NCBI RefSeq assembly: GCF_029887935.1
Contig: NZ_JARXRO010000010.1
Location: 291-64,290 of the forward strand
Length of the DNA: 64,000 nt
From: Luteimonas kalidii
Lineage (GTDB): Bacteria > Pseudomonadota > Gammaproteobacteria > Xanthomonadales > Xanthomonadaceae
Direction of reading: 5' to 3'
Part shown: piece after piece, positions 61,781-64,000 of the stretch
Layout of the letters: each line of letters opens with the position of its first letter
How positions within the stretch are numbered: position 1 is the stretch's first letter
Notes under the pieces: model-generated
Seen by the model: only the letters and a program-made list of their open reading frames with translations
Told to the model about the DNA's origin: nothing
The model's database searches: none
Program-made: the position numbers and the translations under genes

Positions 61781-63291
61781 GGTCCCGACGCGGCGGTGAG
61801 CGCTGATGCCACCGCCGCGCGGTCGCCCTCGCCGAGCGCGGCGTAGGCGCGTTGCAGCGCGTCGACGAAGCGCGGATCCGACGCCAGGGGCGCGAAGACC
61901 GCGTCCAGCGAAAGGAAGTCGGCGATGTCGCGATCGGTGTCGCCGGTCGCGTCTCGGCCGAGCCCCTCCAGCGCCTCCGCCATCGGATCGACCAGCGCCT
62001 CGCCCGCCTGCGCCTGGCGCACCACGAAGCGCAGCCAACCCGCGACGGGCAGGCACAGCCGGTCGACCGGCCGGTCGGCGGCGAGCGCATCGGCGATCGT
62101 GCCGAGCAGGCGCACGGGAACCTTCTGCGAACCGTCCCAGGCGATCTGTGAGAGCCGGTGCACGATCGCGGGATTGCGGAAGCGTTCGAGGATCGCGTCG
62201 ATGTAGGCATCCGCGTCGAGACCCTCGGGCAACGCCAGGGTCGGCGTGATGTCCGCGCGCATCATCCTTTCGACGAAGCCGGCCAGCGTTGGGTCACCCA
62301 TCGCCTCCGCCACGGTCCCCAGTCCCATCAGGCTCCCGAGGTAGGCCAGTGCGGAGTGCGGTGCGTTGAGCAGCCGCAGCTTGGCGCGATCGAAGCCGGC
62401 GATCTCGCCGCTCATGACCACGCCAGCGCGTTCGAACGCGGGACGCCCGGCGCGGAAGTCGTCTTCCACCACCCACTGCGTGTACGGCTCGCGCTGCACC
62501 GGCCAGACGTCCTCGACCCCCAGTTCGTCGGACACACGCGCGCGCAGCGCGTCGTCGCTGGCCGGGGTGATGCTGTCGACCATCGAGCGCGGGAAGGAAG
62601 CCTCTACGTCGATCCAGCCGGCCAGCCCGGGATCGAGCCGGCGCGCGAAGTCGAGCACCGCGCGGCGCAGGCGCAGGCCGTTGTCGGCCAGGTTGTCGCA
62701 GCTGAGCATCGTGTATGGCGCGAGGCCCGCCGCGCGACGCGCGCGCAGGCCGGCGACCAGCCAGCCGATCGCGCTGACCGGTGCGTCGGGCGCGGAGAGG
62801 TCGTGCGCGATGTCCGGATGCGCGGCGTCGACGCCGTCGGGCGACAGGCAATAGCCCTTCTCGGTGATCGTGAGCGTCACCAGGCGCACCGCGGGATCCA
62901 CCAGTCGCGCCATCACCGCGTCGCGCTGCTGCGGCGCGCACAGCACCTCGCGGATCGCGCCGATCACGCGCAGGCGCGGCGGCTCGTCCAGCAGCGCCAG
63001 CGTATACAGCCCGTCCTGAGGCTGCAGCGCATCGCGCACCCCGGCGCTGTGCAGCGAGACGGCGCAGATCGCCCAGTCGGGTTCGGTGGCCAGCAGTTCG
63101 TCGAGGTACACCGCCTGGTGCGCGCGATGGAAGGCACCGGGGCCGAAGTGGACGACACCGATGCAGGTCGCGCCGCGGTCGTAGGCCGGACGCTGCACCT
63201 GCACCGGCAGCGTGCCGAGCGTCGCGTCGGACAGGCGCGGCAGCCCGGTGGCCGCGCGCGCCTCGTGCCGCGTGTCCGCCAGCCGGCTCAA
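61771..63291 (-). CDS. uxuB: Fructuronate reductase (mannitol dehydrogenase family)
   Basis: Polyol-specific long-chain dehydrogenase of 506 residues with the NAD-binding segment CIGVVHFGPGAFHRAHQAVYLD and the catalytic K-x5-N-x2-H motif in KLRLLNAPHSALAYLG. With uxaC, exuT and GH115 in the window, reduction of D-fructuronate to D-mannonate is the best-supported role; mannitol or tagaturonate oxidoreductase is the alternative. The start overlaps the GH3 stop (ATGA). Mannonate dehydratase is not in view. Confidence 0.85.
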   Translation of the reverse strand: MSRLADTRHEARAATGLPRLSDATLGTLPVQVQRPAYDRGATCIGVVHFGPGAFHRAHQAVYLDELLATEPDWAICAVSLHSAGVRDALQPQDGLYTLALLDEPPRLRVIGAIREVLCAPQQRDAVMARLVDPAVRLVTLTITEKGYCLSPDGVDAAHPDIAHDLSAPDAPVSAIGWLVAGLRARRAAGLAPYTMLSCDNLADNGLRLRRAVLDFARRLDPGLAGWIDVEASFPRSMVDSITPASDDALRARVSDELGVEDVWPVQREPYTQWVVEDDFRAGRPAFERAGVVMSGEIAGFDRAKLRLLNAPHSALAYLGSLMGLGTVAEAMGDPTLAGFVERMMRADITPTLALPEGLDADAYIDAILERFRNPAIVHRLSQIAWDGSQKVPVRLLGTIADALAADRPVDRLCLPVAGWLRFVVRQAQAGEALVDPMAEALEGLGRDATGDTDRDIADFLSLDAVFAPLASDPRFVDALQRAYAALGEGDRAAVASALTAASGPQS

Positions 63292-64000
63292 CGCGCCTCC
63301 ACCTCGAACTGGCTACCGATGCGCAGGTCACCGCTCGATGCACCGAGTTCCGCGGCATAGCGCCCCGGATCGACCGCGTACGCGCCGCCGTCCTCGTCGT
63401 AGTGACGCAGGTCGCGCGCCGGCGTGAACGTGAAGCTCACCTCGCGCGACTCGCCCGGCGCCAGGTGCACGCGTTGGAAACCGCGCAGCTCGCGCACCGC
63501 GCGTTCGCGCGCCGGCGCCAGCGGCCGCAGGTAGAGCTGCACCACCTCGTCGCTGGCGCGCTGCCCGCTGTTGCGCACGGTGACGGTCGCGGTGATCGCG
63601 TCGTCCACGCCTGCGCGGTCGCGATCGAGCTGCAGGTCGGTGTACTCGAACGTCGTGTACGACAGGCCGTGGCCGAACGGATACAGCGCCTCGCCCTCGA
63701 AGTAGCGGTAGGTGCGGTTCGCCATGTCGTAGTCGTCGAAGGCCGGCATCTTCTCGTCGGCCTTGTAGAACGTGACCGGCAGGCGGCCGGCCGGGCTGAC
63801 GTCGCCGAACAGCACGTCGGCCACCGCATTGCCGCCGCGCTGGCCCGGATACCAGGCCACCAGGATCGCCGGCACGTGCTCCTTGGCCCAGTCGATGCCC
63901 AGCGCCGAACCGGTGGTCAGCACCACGACCACGGGCTTGCCGGTGGCGTGCAGGGCTTCGAGCAGCTTCTGCTGCGTGGCCGGCAGCCGAATGTCGGTGC
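63288..64000 (-). CDS. GH3 beta-glucosidase/xylosidase, C-terminal part
   Basis: Partial gene running off the right edge (its 5' part lies beyond 64000). The visible C-terminal 237 residues start in the GH3 alpha/beta sandwich (LPATQQKLLEALHATGKPVVVVLTTGSAL, PAILVAWYPGQRGGNAVADVLFGD). The YFEGEALYPFGHGLSYTTFEY segment and the fibronectin-III-like domain (VTVRNSGQRASDEVVQLYL) follow. In this xylan locus it may be a beta-xylosidase. Translationally coupled to uxuB. Confidence 0.88.
   Translation of the reverse strand, partial: TDIRLPATQQKLLEALHATGKPVVVVLTTGSALGIDWAKEHVPAILVAWYPGQRGGNAVADVLFGDVSPAGRLPVTFYKADEKMPAFDDYDMANRTYRYFEGEALYPFGHGLSYTTFEYTDLQLDRDRAGVDDAITATVTVRNSGQRASDEVVQLYLRPLAPARERAVRELRGFQRVHLAPGESREVSFTFTPARDLRHYDEDGGAYAVDPGRYAAELGASSGDLRIGSQFEVEAR

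Overview
The window is high-GC, densely packed DNA. Gene content and order fit a gamma-proteobacterium of the Xanthomonadaceae/Lysobacteraceae (Xanthomonas, Lysobacter or Luteimonas-like). The indicators are a type II secretion cluster in xcs order, a TonB-receptor-centred xylan locus with LacI-type palindromes, and a short integron-cassette tract. The assignment rests on gene content only, not on a marker-gene tree.

Layout. 0.3-11.2 kb: a complete gspC-N operon (type II secretion, no prepilin peptidase), nearly every junction overlapping. 11.2-17.8 kb: a phosphate-starvation block. A phosphate-selective porin diverges from pstSCAB-phoU across a 545-bp intergenic region that holds three groups of Pho-box-like repeats and an internal intrinsic terminator, which together suggest a Pho-controlled small RNA. 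18.1-20.2 kb: a three-gene bufferin/HvfABC-type RiPP cassette. Its precursor is exported, rich in EGKCG motifs and carries two EF-hands; it is followed by a DUF692 (MNIO) oxygenase and a DUF2063 partner. 20.3-26.4 kb: housekeeping and RNA genes (RNase T, an H1-like Lys/Ala-rich protein, Gdx behind a guanidine-II riboswitch, a small membrane protein, rlmB, rnr, tRNA-Leu). 26.5-27.9 kb: a COG4315 lipoprotein and a GIY-YIG-like protein.

27.9-44.8 kb: a glucuronoxylan utilization locus. A TonB receptor, sugar symporter, GH43 and aldose epimerase run leftward. A hexuronate transporter, GH115 alpha-glucuronidase, glucuronate isomerase, GH2, a ThuA remnant and a GH10 xylanase run rightward. Both arms share an intergenic region with palindromic operators. 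45-48.9 kb: small accessory genes, one of them frameshifted. 48.9-50.0 kb: two integron attC sites enclosing a methyltransferase cassette, next to a small membrane-protein cassette, with no integrase in view. 50.3-53.7 kb: a Fur-boxed TonB receptor and a PepSY reductase-like protein.

54.5-64 kb: pentonate and hexuronate catabolism. A leftward operon encodes a FAH-type dehydratase, a semialdehyde dehydrogenase, a YjhG-type dehydratase and a GntP permease, which matches a Weimberg-type route to 2-oxoglutarate. A lactonase lipoprotein gene, uxuB and the end of a GH3 gene follow. Read together, the right half can degrade glucuronoxylan outside and in the periplasm, import the products and oxidize both the uronate and the pentose. 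Xylose dehydrogenase and mannonate dehydratase are not in the window.
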